The position numbers and the translations under genes are program-made. Below, in pieces: positions 7,368 through 14,441 of a stretch of 28,955 nt of DNA. The stretch comes from Kiritimatiellia bacterium. Its GTDB lineage: Bacteria; Verrucomicrobiota; Kiritimatiellia; UBA8416; JABMPJ01. The stretch covers positions 1 through 28,955 of the forward strand of contig JAOZSS010000010.1 of assembly GCA_029939545.1 (NCBI GenBank), in the 5' to 3' direction. Within the stretch, counting starts at the first letter, position 1. Each line of letters starts with the position of its first letter. Below the pieces are notes generated by a model. That model worked only from the letters and a program-made list of their open reading frames with translations. It did no database searches and was not told the origin of the DNA.

Positions 7368-7407
7368 ATAGGATGCTTGCCCATCCTGTTCATCCTGTCC
7401 ATCCATG
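7350..7407 (+). repeat. Inverted repeat at the trmD-rplS junction
   Basis: A 26-base arm at 7350-7375 (begins CATGGATGCACAGG) pairs with 7382-7407 with four mismatches and a six-base loop. The motif (CATGGATG, ACAGGAT, AGGATG) looks like a dispersed CATCCTGTCCATCCATG-type repeat that I recall from many environmental genomes. It supplies the trmD stop codon and ends about 34 bases before the rplS start. Confidence 0.75.
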
Positions 7408-7440
7408 TGAATGCATGGAAGACGACGAAGGGGGCTGACC

Positions 7441-7797
7441 ATGGTGTCGCAAATGATTGACAAGATTAACGCAGAGCAGATCGAAGGCCGCGACGTGCCG
7501 GACTTTGGTGTTGGGGATACGGTGCGTGTACATGTGCGTATTCGCGAAGGCGAGAAAGAGCGTGTCCAGGTGTTTCCTGGAACCGTGATTGCGCGTGACG
7601 GTGGTGGCAACAACGAGACGTTCACCGTGCGCCGTGTGTCCCACGGGGTAGGCGTTGAGCGTGTCTTTCCTGTCCATTCGCCGCACCTCGCGCAGATCGA
7701 GATCGAGCGTAAGGGCAAGGTCAAGCGTGCCAAGCTCTATTTCCTGCGCAATCTGACCGGGCGCAAGGCTCGCATGAAGATCCGCTCAGCGCGATAG
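7441..7797 (+). CDS. rplS: 50S ribosomal protein L19
   Basis: A 118-aa L19, which lies at the 30S-50S interface. It shows the usual sequence run: FGVGDTVRVHVRIREGEKERVQ, VFPGTVIARDGGG, ETFTVRRVSHGVGVERVFPVHSP, then KVKRAKLYFLRNLTGRKARMKI. ATG 7441 is favoured over ATG 7411 because GAAGGGGG precedes it and the shorter form matches the family start. It sits after trmD as in most bacteria. rnhB follows after nine bases. Confidence 0.97.
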   Translation: MVSQMIDKINAEQIEGRDVPDFGVGDTVRVHVRIREGEKERVQVFPGTVIARDGGGNNETFTVRRVSHGVGVERVFPVHSPHLAQIEIERKGKVKRAKLYFLRNLTGRKARMKIRSAR

Positions 7798-7806
7798 GTT
7801 CTGACG

Positions 7807-8445
7807 ATGCTCGAATTCGAGCGCCAACACTGGCAGGCTGGTTATGTTCTGCTTGCCGGTGTCGACGAGGCGGGCCGGGGTCCCTTGGCCGGCCCTGTTG
7901 TTGCCGGGGCCGTCGCTGCGCCGCGCGAGCTCCTCGAAACCGAGTCTGACGCACTCCTGCAAGGTCTCACCGACTCCAAGAAACTCACCGAGCGCCGCCG
8001 GGAAGCTTTCTTCACGATACTGGAGACCCATCCCGACATTATGATCGGGGTGGGGCAGGCGTCGGTTGAAGAGATTGACCAGCTCAACATCCTGCGCGCC
8101 ACCTATGTCGCCATGGCCCGTGCCATTGAAGCGCTCCCGGTGGCTCCCGATCACGTATTGGTAGACGGTCGTCCTGTGGAAGGGCTGCCCTGTAGCTCGA
8201 CGGCAATTGTAAAGGGCGATGGGGCCAGTTTGCTGATTGCTGCCGCCAGTGTTGTCGCCAAGGTGACACGGGACCGGCAGATGGTCGAGTTGGACCGGCT
8301 CTACCCGCACTATGGGCTGGCGAAGCACAAGGGATACGGTTCGCGAGCGCACATGCAGGCGCTCTTCGAACACGGTCCGTCTCCGATCCATCGTTGCAGT
8401 TTCAGACCTGTCCGCGAGGCCGCAGCCATCCGGCGGAAGGCGTGA
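7807..8445 (+). CDS. rnhB: Ribonuclease HII
   Basis: A 212-aa enzyme that cuts the RNA strand of RNA-DNA hybrids and removes misincorporated ribonucleotides. The catalytic GVDEAGRGPLAGPVV block (Asp20, Glu21) is intact, followed by TDSKKL, DHVLVDGRP, the AAASVVAKVTRDRQM helix with its acidic partners, and the C-terminal KHKGYGSRAHM segment. The stop codon sits one base before the yraN start, so the two are likely co-translated. Confidence 0.95.
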   Translation: MLEFERQHWQAGYVLLAGVDEAGRGPLAGPVVAGAVAAPRELLETESDALLQGLTDSKKLTERRREAFFTILETHPDIMIGVGQASVEEIDQLNILRATYVAMARAIEALPVAPDHVLVDGRPVEGLPCSSTAIVKGDGASLLIAAASVVAKVTRDRQMVELDRLYPHYGLAKHKGYGSRAHMQALFEHGPSPIHRCSFRPVREAAAIRRKA

Positions 8446-8446
8446 G

Positions 8447-8833
8447 ATGCCCAGGAGCGATGATACCGGCAAATGGGGCGAGCGGGAGGCGGAGAAACAC
8501 CTGCGGCACAAAGGGTACCGTATTCTTGGCAGGCGCGTACGGGTTGCTGGACGCGACGAGATTGACCTCGTAGCGCGCGACCGGGATGTGCTGGTGTTTG
8601 TGGAAGTGAAGACGCGGGCAAGCGAGCGCTACGGGCGTCCGATTTCTGCCGTGGATCGGCGCAAGCGGCAGGTAACGAGCCGGGCCGCCGTGCGTTACAT
8701 CAGGAAGCTGAAGACTCCCGACGTGATGTTCCGGTTTGATGTGGTGGAAGTCGTAGGCACTCCGGAAAGCCCGGATACCACGATACGCCACATTGAAGAA
8801 GCCTATCCGTTGGATCGTCGTTATATGATCTAG
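8447..8833 (+). CDS. yraN: YraN/UPF0102 family nuclease-like protein
   Basis: A 128-aa member of UPF0102, a restriction endonuclease-like fold. The family signature is present: GEREAEKHLRHKGYRILGRR, then GRDEIDLVARDRDVLVFVEVKTR with the Asp and Glu-x-Lys of a PD-(D/E)xK nuclease core, then ISAVDRRKRQ. Its role is not well established; a part in DNA repair or recombination has been proposed. The neighbourhood rplS-rnhB-yraN is common in bacteria. A longer open frame from 8312 overlaps rnhB and is rejected. Confidence 0.93.
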   Translation: MPRSDDTGKWGEREAEKHLRHKGYRILGRRVRVAGRDEIDLVARDRDVLVFVEVKTRASERYGRPISAVDRRKRQVTSRAAVRYIRKLKTPDVMFRFDVVEVVGTPESPDTTIRHIEEAYPLDRRYMI

Positions 8834-8992
8834 GGGAAGTACGAACAGCCGAACTGCGGAATAGGGAAGCGGATGTTTGAGTGACAGTTGCTGTGTGAGC
8901 AGAACACAGGACCATTCATATGCGCAAGAGATTCGGTCTCAGCAGGCCTTCCCTCTTCGTATTTCGGCTGTTCGAATGTTCGTACTTCCTCT
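8834..8992 (+). repeat. Long imperfect inverted repeat after yraN
   Basis: The left arm (8834 to about 8874; includes GGAAGTACGAACAGCCGAA and AGGGAAG) is mirrored by 8949-8992 (CTTCCC, then TTCGGCTGTTCG, then GTTCGTACTTCC). The right arm carries an extra eight-base ATTCGAAC duplication. A spacer of about 75 bases separates the arms. The element begins immediately after the yraN stop and ends at the predicted promoter of the next gene. It has the size and form of a small non-autonomous element. Confidence 0.65.
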
Positions 8993-9019
8993 TGACTTAT
9001 CCTGCTGGCATGGCATCCT
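8992..9019 (+). promoter_or_regulatory. Possible promoter of the small basic protein gene
   Basis: TTGACT (8992-8997) is followed after 16 bases by CATCCT (9014-9019), with TGG directly before it as in an extended -10 element. The -10 match is weak, but the position between the inverted repeat and the gene fits. Confidence 0.35.
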
Positions 9020-9061
9020 GTCGCACGCATTTATGGAAGTGACAAAGAGGGAGTTCAGAAG

Positions 9062-9217
9062 ATGTCTCAGCATCCCAGTTTGAAATCGGCAAGCAAGATC
9101 AGGGCACGTCGCAATGTGCTCAAGCGTTTCGAGCGTATTGACCTGCTCAAGGAGCGGGGGAAGTGGAACGACGGAGACCGTGCTACCGGTTTACCCAAGA
9201 CCAAGTCTGATCAATGA
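9062..9217 (+). CDS. PVC-type small basic protein, likely ribosome-associated
   Basis: A 51-aa protein beginning MSQHPSLKSASKIRARRNVL and continuing KRFERIDLLKERGKWNDGDR, then a TGLPKTK end. It is rich in Lys and Arg. I recognise it as the 'small basic protein' family described from Chlamydiae and Verrucomicrobia (TIGR04137 from memory). The family is thought to be tied to translation because of its size and charge, but its function is not proven. AGGGAG lies eight bases before ATG 9062. The stop overlaps the next start as ATGA, so translation is coupled to the SH3 protein. It is the best taxonomic marker in the window. Confidence 0.9.
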   Translation: MSQHPSLKSASKIRARRNVLKRFERIDLLKERGKWNDGDRATGLPKTKSDQ

Positions 9218-10149
9218 TTCGCCACCTGCTTCTCCTTGGGTTAGTGAGCCTGGGACTGTTGTCAGCCGCAATGGCCGACGGGCAGATGAGAGTCACCACG
9301 GACGGTGTAAACGTTCGTTGTGGCCCCGGCACGAGTTTTGAGATCGTCTGCCAGGCAAACAAAAGCGACGTGGTGACCGTGCGTCGTGCGACCGAGGAAT
9401 GGTCGGAGATCGCCGCCCCCGCCGATGCCCGGCTCTGGGTCTACGCCGAGCTGATCGAAGACGCCACCGTTATTGCCTCGCGTGTTCAGATTCGGTCAGG
9501 TCCCGGCATCAACTATCGCCCCGCCGGGAAACTTGAAAAGGGCTGCCAGGTATCCATCGAGGAAACGGTCGGTGACTGGGTGCGCATTGCACCTCCCCCC
9601 GAAGCGTCGGTCTGGATCAGCAACCAGTACCTTGTGTCCCCGGATGTGCCCGCGCAGGTCCGGGCTCCAGCTCCCGCCAAGCCTCCCAAGCTCGCCAAGC
9701 CTGTCCCTGAATCCCCGGCCGTGAGGGGGGGCGCAGAACCAGCGCGGGCTCCGCCCATACCGGTCGTCGCGGCATCAGCGCCCGTCCCTCCGCAGCCGCG
9801 GCAGGTTGATAAGGTGGACGAGTCCGAAGATGAGGATCGCCCTCCACTACCCATGGCCTTGGAAGGGCGGCACCTGGATGAGGATCGCCAGCAGGGCGAG
9901 CGGGTTCGGTTGGAGGGTGAGATTCGCACGGCCCGGGCCACATGGGGCAAGCTGAGTTCCTATCGCCTCGTCGGGCATGACTCGGAAGGACGGGCTATCA
10001 CGCGCTGTTACCTGCTTGGGAACCCCGAGCAGCTAAAGTCCGTTCTTGGGCGCCGGGCGTCGATCGACGGTCGGCAGTACTGGGTTCGGCGGGTGCGCTA
10101 CCCCGGTGTGCGGCCCGATCACATTCGCCTCTATCCTGAGCGGCGATAG
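9214..10149 (+). CDS. Exported protein with two bacterial SH3 domains
   Basis: A 311-aa protein with an N-terminal signal peptide (about 1-21, hydrophobic LLLLGLVSLGLLSAAMA). Two SH3b repeats follow, at about 24-80 and 84-145, each with the V-N/Q-V/I-R-x-GPG-x-x-F/Y core (VNVRCGPGTSFE and VQIRSGPGINYR). A Pro/Ala-rich linker (about 146-210) leads to a C-terminal domain (about 215-311) that I do not recognise. SH3b domains often bind peptidoglycan or peptides, so a periplasmic cell-wall role is likely. The ATG overlaps the small basic protein stop by four bases. Confidence 0.85.
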   Translation: MIRHLLLLGLVSLGLLSAAMADGQMRVTTDGVNVRCGPGTSFEIVCQANKSDVVTVRRATEEWSEIAAPADARLWVYAELIEDATVIASRVQIRSGPGINYRPAGKLEKGCQVSIEETVGDWVRIAPPPEASVWISNQYLVSPDVPAQVRAPAPAKPPKLAKPVPESPAVRGGAEPARAPPIPVVAASAPVPPQPRQVDKVDESEDEDRPPLPMALEGRHLDEDRQQGERVRLEGEIRTARATWGKLSSYRLVGHDSEGRAITRCYLLGNPEQLKSVLGRRASIDGRQYWVRRVRYPGVRPDHIRLYPERR

Positions 10150-10193
10150 TTGGGTCGTCAGGCGGCCAGAAACGTCAATGTTGGAGCATCGGT

Positions 10194-11291
10194 ATGGAAT
10201 GGTTGAATGTCTCCGTCGTCGGCAACGAAGTCTGGCGACTGGTTCTGTTCTTCATCATCGTGCTGTTTTCCCTGGTTGCGGGTCGGCTGGCACGTTTCTC
10301 TGTGGACCGTATTGCCAAGCGGCCTGCATCCGCAGGGCGCAGTTGGCAGCCGGTGGTGCTTAAGGCGCTTGCCCGTCCGTTCGTATTGCTGGGGTTCGCG
10401 ATTGGCATTCGTCTCGGCGTCTCGGTGTTAGTGCTGGGTGAGGCGCTGGAGGGAATCGCGCATACGTGCGGCAGCATCGTGACGGCAACGGCGATCGGGT
10501 ATGCAATCTACAGTCTGGTCGACATCATCGACCACTATTTGAGGCAGATGTCCGAGCGGACCGAAAGCCGGGTGGATGATGTTCTGGCCCCGCTGGTGGG
10601 GAAGAGCATTCGTATCACGGTGATGATTCTGGTCGTGATGAATGTCGTCCAGCAGGTCAGCGGAAAGAGCATTACCACCATTTTGGCCGGACTCGGTGTC
10701 GGCGGACTGGCGATCGCGTTGGCGGGGCAGGATACGATCAAGAACTTCTTTGGTTCGGTTGTCATCCTGGGCGACCGCCCGTTCGAGATTGGGGATCGCA
10801 TCGTTTTTGATGGGCATGATGGACCGGTTGAGAGTGTGGGGTTCCGCTCGACGCGTATCCGCACGCTGAACGGGCACCTTGTGACGATTCCCAATTCCGA
10901 GATGGTGAACCGGACGGTCCAGAACATTGGGCGCCGACCCTATATCAAACGCGTGGCCAACATTACCATCACGTACGACACTCCTCCGGCCAAGGTGACC
11001 CGCGCATTGGAGATTGTTCGCGCTATACTGCACGACCATGAGGGGATGAATCCCGATTTCCCGCCGCGAGTCTACTTCAGCGATTTCAACGACTGGGCGC
11101 TCAACCTGTTAATGATCTACTGGTATCATCCCCCTGAGTACTGGGATTACATGGCCTTTACGGAGCGCGTAAACATGGAGATCCTCGAACAGTTCAATGC
11201 GGAAGGAATTGAGTTTGCATTCCCCTCGCAGTCCATCTATCTTGCAGGCACATCCTCCAACAACGATGCAGAGCAACCCTTGACCCTATAG
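10194..11291 (+). CDS. Small-conductance mechanosensitive channel, MscS family
   Basis: A 365-aa inner-membrane channel that opens under tension to release solutes on osmotic downshock. It has predicted membrane helices at about 10-30, 58-84 and 91-112, then the pore helix GLGVGGLAIALAGQDTIKNFFGS. The beta domain follows (GDRPFEIGDRIVFDGHDGPVESVGFRSTRIRTLNG), then VTIPNSEMVNRTVQN, and the alpha/beta C-terminal domain. The core layout matches MscS, with a slightly longer N-terminus. TTGGAG lies before ATG 10194. It is probably in the same transcript as the SH3 protein, 44 bases upstream. Confidence 0.93.
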   Translation: MEWLNVSVVGNEVWRLVLFFIIVLFSLVAGRLARFSVDRIAKRPASAGRSWQPVVLKALARPFVLLGFAIGIRLGVSVLVLGEALEGIAHTCGSIVTATAIGYAIYSLVDIIDHYLRQMSERTESRVDDVLAPLVGKSIRITVMILVVMNVVQQVSGKSITTILAGLGVGGLAIALAGQDTIKNFFGSVVILGDRPFEIGDRIVFDGHDGPVESVGFRSTRIRTLNGHLVTIPNSEMVNRTVQNIGRRPYIKRVANITITYDTPPAKVTRALEIVRAILHDHEGMNPDFPPRVYFSDFNDWALNLLMIYWYHPPEYWDYMAFTERVNMEILEQFNAEGIEFAFPSQSIYLAGTSSNNDAEQPLTL

Positions 11292-11307
11292 ACGGACGCT
11301 TCAGTAT

Positions 11308-11727
11308 ATGGCAGTAGTACCTTGTAATAGACGACGCATCCTGGTGGTGGATGACGAGGAAGTCATCCAGAAACTTTTCAGCATGGTGCTGGAGTGGGAG
11401 ATACCGGAGGCGGATGTTGAGATCGCGGCCAATGGGGCCGAAGCGCTGGAAGCGTTTGCCACCCATCATCACGCTGTACTGCTGATGGATCTGCATATGC
11501 CCGTCATGGACGGGCAGTCGGCGTTCATGACACTTGAGCGGCGTTGCCGTGAGCGGGACTGGGAGATGCCGCGTGTTGTCTTCTGTTCAGGGTTCGCGCC
11601 GCCCACGGAGTTGCGAGATCGAGTGGCAGGCGACAACGCTCATTGCATGCTCTCCAAACCGGTTGCCAACGACGTGCTTGTGGATGCCATTCGGCCCGGC
11701 CTGAATCTCTCCGGGGTCAGCCCTTAA
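11308..11727 (+). CDS. Stand-alone response regulator receiver protein
   Basis: A 139-aa protein that is one receiver domain with no output domain. The acidic pair Asp15-Asp16, phospho-acceptor Asp61 (LLMDLHMPVMDG), Ser94 at the switch position and Lys117 (LSKP) are all in place, so it should be phosphorylatable. CheY-like proteins of this kind act through protein contacts. Its kinase is not evident; the histidine kinase-like gene at 12755-14434 is defective. The start at 11308 has no clear ribosome site. The last codons (GVSP, stop) are inside the left arm of an inverted repeat. Confidence 0.88.
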   Translation: MAVVPCNRRRILVVDDEEVIQKLFSMVLEWEIPEADVEIAANGAEALEAFATHHHAVLLMDLHMPVMDGQSAFMTLERRCRERDWEMPRVVFCSGFAPPTELRDRVAGDNAHCMLSKPVANDVLVDAIRPGLNLSGVSP

Positions 11728-11797
11728 GATATAAATTAACCACATGTTCCAAAACTCAACCAGTGGTGTTGATTTATGTCTTAAGGGTTGACCCCGG
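11711..11797 (+). repeat. Inverted repeat between the receiver gene and panC (GGGGTCARCCCTTAAG family)
   Basis: The left arm at 11711-11743 (starts CCGGGGTCAGCCCTTAAG) and the right arm at 11763-11797 pair over about 28 bases. There are only three differences, each a transition that leaves a G-U pair in RNA, and a small bulge near the loop. The element holds the stop codon of the receiver gene and ends 21 bases before panC. No ribosome site or promoter is evident for panC outside it. Confidence 0.8.
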
Positions 11798-11818
11798 GCA
11801 CCGGGTGAATCCCCTCGA

Positions 11819-12718
11819 ATGTCTATGCGTGTAGTCCGAAACAGTGCCGAGATGCAAACCCTTGCCGTGGAGCGCCGCAGCAGGGGCGTGACCGTTGCAT
11901 TGGTGCCTACGATGGGCGCCTTGCACGAAGGTCACCTCTCCTTGGTGCGCCTGGCACATGAGCATGGGGACGAGGTGGATGTCACCCTGTTCGTTAATCC
12001 CGCTCAGTTCGGCCCGGGCGAGGATCTGAGCCAGTATCCCCGTACGTTTGAGCGCGACGTGGAGCTGTGCCGTGCCGCAGGGGTTTCCACCGTGTTCTGT
12101 CCCGATGTTGGGCAGGTGTATGCCGCCGATCACAGTACGCAAGTTGCAGAGACCCGCCTGTCCACGGGGTTGTGCGGAGCGCATCGTCCGGGTCATTTTG
12201 ACGGCGTAGTAACCGTGGTGGCGAAGCTGTTCAATATCATGCTTCCGTCGTCGGCCGTGTTCGGAAGCAAGGACTTTCAGCAGGCCCGGGTGATCCGGCG
12301 CATGGTACGCGATCTCAATTTCCCGGTTCGCATTGTCCTGGCGCCGATCGTACGGGAACCCGATGGACTGGCGATGAGCTCGCGCAACCGGTATCTTTCC
12401 GCCAGGGAGCGGGAACAGGCGCTCTCGATATCGAGAGCGCTCAAGGGTGCCGAAGCCGAAGCTGCAGACGGCGCGTTGGATACGGAGGCGCTAGGGAAGT
12501 CCGTTGAATCCGCTATGGATGCCGCAGGACTCACGGTGCAGTACGTCGTGTGCGTGGATGCCGATACGCTGGAACCGGTGGCGCGTCTGGAGCGCCCCGT
12601 GCTGCTGGCTGTGGCCGCATTCATCGGAAAGACGCGGCTGATCGATAACGTGGTGTTGGACCTGGCAGCAGGGGCTGACCCCAGTCAGGCAGGGCTGACC
12701 CCAGTCAGGCAGGGCTGA
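11819..12718 (+). CDS. panC: Pantothenate synthetase
   Basis: A 299-aa enzyme that joins pantoate and beta-alanine with ATP in the pathway to coenzyme A. The nucleotidyl-transferase motif PTMGALHEGHLSLV, FVNPAQFGPGEDLSQYPR, the pantoate/ATP site GLCGAHRPGHFDGV, VFGSKDFQQ and the KMSKS-like GLAMSSRNRYLS are all present. The family normally ends soon after TRLIDNVVL. Here about 18 extra residues, ending ADPSQAG then LTPVRQG, are encoded by a 20-base tandem repeat read in successive frames until it yields a stop. ATG 11819 or 11825 is possible; no clear ribosome site. Confidence 0.95.
   Translation: MSMRVVRNSAEMQTLAVERRSRGVTVALVPTMGALHEGHLSLVRLAHEHGDEVDVTLFVNPAQFGPGEDLSQYPRTFERDVELCRAAGVSTVFCPDVGQVYAADHSTQVAETRLSTGLCGAHRPGHFDGVVTVVAKLFNIMLPSSAVFGSKDFQQARVIRRMVRDLNFPVRIVLAPIVREPDGLAMSSRNRYLSAREREQALSISRALKGAEAEAADGALDTEALGKSVESAMDAAGLTVQYVVCVDADTLEPVARLERPVLLAVAAFIGKTRLIDNVVLDLAAGADPSQAGLTPVRQG
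12421..12442 (+). repeat. Perfect 22-bp palindrome inside panC
   Basis: An 11-base arm, GCGCTCTCGAT (12421-12431), is followed directly by its exact reverse complement to 12442. It encodes part of the ALSISRAL helix of PanC. A perfect palindrome of this length is not expected by chance in a window this size. Confidence 0.85.
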
Positions 12719-12760
12719 CCCCAGTCAGGCAGGGCTGACCCCAGTCAGGCGCAGTCAGGC
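12671..12760 (+). repeat. Tandem 20-base repeat, four copies plus a half copy
   Basis: The unit AGGGCTGACCCCAGTCAGGC occurs at 12671-12690 (first base G), 12691-12710, 12711-12730 and 12731-12750, with a partial copy at 12751-12760. Each unit contains the small hairpin CTGAC-CCCA-GTCAG. The array spans the 3' ends of the convergent genes panC and the pseudokinase and gives both their stop codons. Its AGGGCTGACCCC core is the reverse complement of the arm core upstream of panC. Confidence 0.95.
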
Positions 12761-14434
12761 TTTGGTTTCTCTACTGCGCGCCGCGGCCAGGCTGCGCGCT
12801 TCCACCATGGCCATGAGGATACGGTCCGAGTTGGCGCGTTCCTCTATGCAGACCACCCCGGGCAGTTCATGTTTCCCGATGCGGGGTTGCGCGTCGCGTA
12901 GAACGACGATGCCGGATGCCGGAGAGAGCTTAACCAGGGCTTTCAGCGTGCCCTCTTCGTGCGCTCCCAGCAGCGGCCAGTCGATAACCACTGCATCCAG
13001 GCGGTCCTCCCTGCCCGTGACAGCGAGGATGTCCGCAATGGTATCTACGAGCGTGACCTCTGCTTCCAACGTTTGAAGACGTTTAACCAGGTTGAGGTGC
13101 CGGTGTTTACGGCCGGCAATCAGGACCGTCCAGTGGGCGACGTAACGGTCGATGTCAAAAGGCAGTTCGACCTGTTCCTCGGCAGCATCAAGGGCGGTGG
13201 CCACAGGCAGTGCAATACGGAACATGGGGTGGCCATCAGATGCCGTCAACTGGTGCAGCTCGCCCCCGGCACCTTCAAGTATGGAGCGTATGACGGAAAG
13301 GATCAGCCCGGTTTCTTCAGAGCTGACGGGTGTCTCGCTCTTTACCTCGGTGCCGTCCGTCCCTGAGCGGACAATCGCGATTCCACCACAGAAACGTTCG
13401 TCAATAGCCAGGAGTGGGTGACCTCCAGGTGGCCCGACGACGATAGAGATGCTATCAGCCTTGCGTGTTCCCTCGGTTATGATTTGGGCGAGATTCAGTA
13501 TCAGTTGTTCGATCTGCATGCCCGTCAGCGACGTGGTCGGCATGTCCTGGATTTCCGTCTCGACGATCCAGCCGGCAGGAAGTGAATCGCGCAGCGTATT
13601 GGCAACCGAGGTGACGTGATCCCCAATCATGCGTGCCGACACCGCACGGGTTTGGGGGCGTGACAGTTCCATGAGGTGCCCGGCAAGCGCGATGCCGCGC
13701 TCGGCACTGTGCGCAATGCTCTCGATGGAGTCTGCCACCTCGGGTGCGCCATGTGGGAGCCGGGGCAGCAGCGCGGCATGGCCGGCAATGCCGCACAGGA
13801 GATTGTTGAAGTCGTTTGCCAGGGCGCGCGCCAGTTGGCCGATCAACTGCAACTTGGCGGCTTGCTGGCGGTGCTGACGACGCGCCTGCGCACCGGTGAC
13901 ATCGCTGACCAGGATGAGTGTCACACCACGCGTCGGCTGAGAGCGGAAACGCAGTGTATGGGTGAGGCCCTCATCAATGTGCGAGCGCTCGACTTCCTGC
14001 GGAATGCCGTCGTGGAGCAGAAGCTCTACGTCGGCAGGTTGAAGGGACGGAAAGAGCTCCGTCAGCATCCGCTTCCGGCAGGGCTGTCCGTGAAGCATTG
14101 TGCGGGCGGCGGGATTGTAACCAATCGCCCGGTCGTGTGGGTCCACGGCAACCAATCCATCCTGCAGGTAGTCCATGGAGGTGACGATAGCCGAAATGTT
14201 GCGTCGGCTCTCTGCGCCGGCCGCGAACTGAATCGACCACAGGCCGAACGCTCCGGCGATGAGCATGAACCCCATCGTGATCGACCAGAGCATGGCCGTG
14301 ACGACTTCGATATCTGGCTCAGCCACACGTGTGTGCAGAAAGGAGATGGCCTGGCCTACCGCGATCGCCGCGATCGCGAACAGGATAATCATTAGCACCG
14401 CGTAGCTCGATGACTCTTTGGTGAACAGTCTCAC
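12755..14434 (-). CDS. Membrane-bound degenerate hybrid histidine kinase (pseudokinase)
   Basis: A 559-aa protein laid out as two membrane helices (about 12-33 and 44-70), a PAS domain (about 83-180), a DHp-like helix pair (about 190-262), an HATPase-like region (270-412) and a receiver-like domain (434-550). The DHp box reads ALANDFNNLL where active members of this class have IAHDFNNLL, so the phospho-acceptor His is Asn207. The N box (QLILNLAQIITEG) lacks its second Asn, no DxGxG motif is seen, and the G2 box reads TGLILS. The receiver-like part keeps Asp485 but lacks the acidic pair, the Thr/Ser and the Lys. The frame is intact, so it is probably a functioning non-catalytic sensor or scaffold. 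It starts at GTG 14434, seven bases after pilQ. Its stop lies in the tandem repeat. Confidence 0.82.
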   Translation of the reverse strand: MRLFTKESSSYAVLMIILFAIAAIAVGQAISFLHTRVAEPDIEVVTAMLWSITMGFMLIAGAFGLWSIQFAAGAESRRNISAIVTSMDYLQDGLVAVDPHDRAIGYNPAARTMLHGQPCRKRMLTELFPSLQPADVELLLHDGIPQEVERSHIDEGLTHTLRFRSQPTRGVTLILVSDVTGAQARRQHRQQAAKLQLIGQLARALANDFNNLLCGIAGHAALLPRLPHGAPEVADSIESIAHSAERGIALAGHLMELSRPQTRAVSARMIGDHVTSVANTLRDSLPAGWIVETEIQDMPTTSLTGMQIEQLILNLAQIITEGTRKADSISIVVGPPGGHPLLAIDERFCGGIAIVRSGTDGTEVKSETPVSSEETGLILSVIRSILEGAGGELHQLTASDGHPMFRIALPVATALDAAEEQVELPFDIDRYVAHWTVLIAGRKHRHLNLVKRLQTLEAEVTLVDTIADILAVTGREDRLDAVVIDWPLLGAHEEGTLKALVKLSPASGIVVLRDAQPRIGKHELPGVVCIEERANSDRILMAMVEARSLAAARSRETKA

Positions 14435-14441
14435 GGCAACC

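Noticed and set aside
7362..7420. CRISPR or intrinsic terminator at the trmD-rplS junction
   Set aside because: There are only two inverted arms, no regular spacers and no T-tract; it fits a dispersed inverted repeat better.
12671..12760. CRISPR array at the end of panC
   Set aside because: The 20-base units are directly adjacent with no spacers, and no cas gene is nearby.
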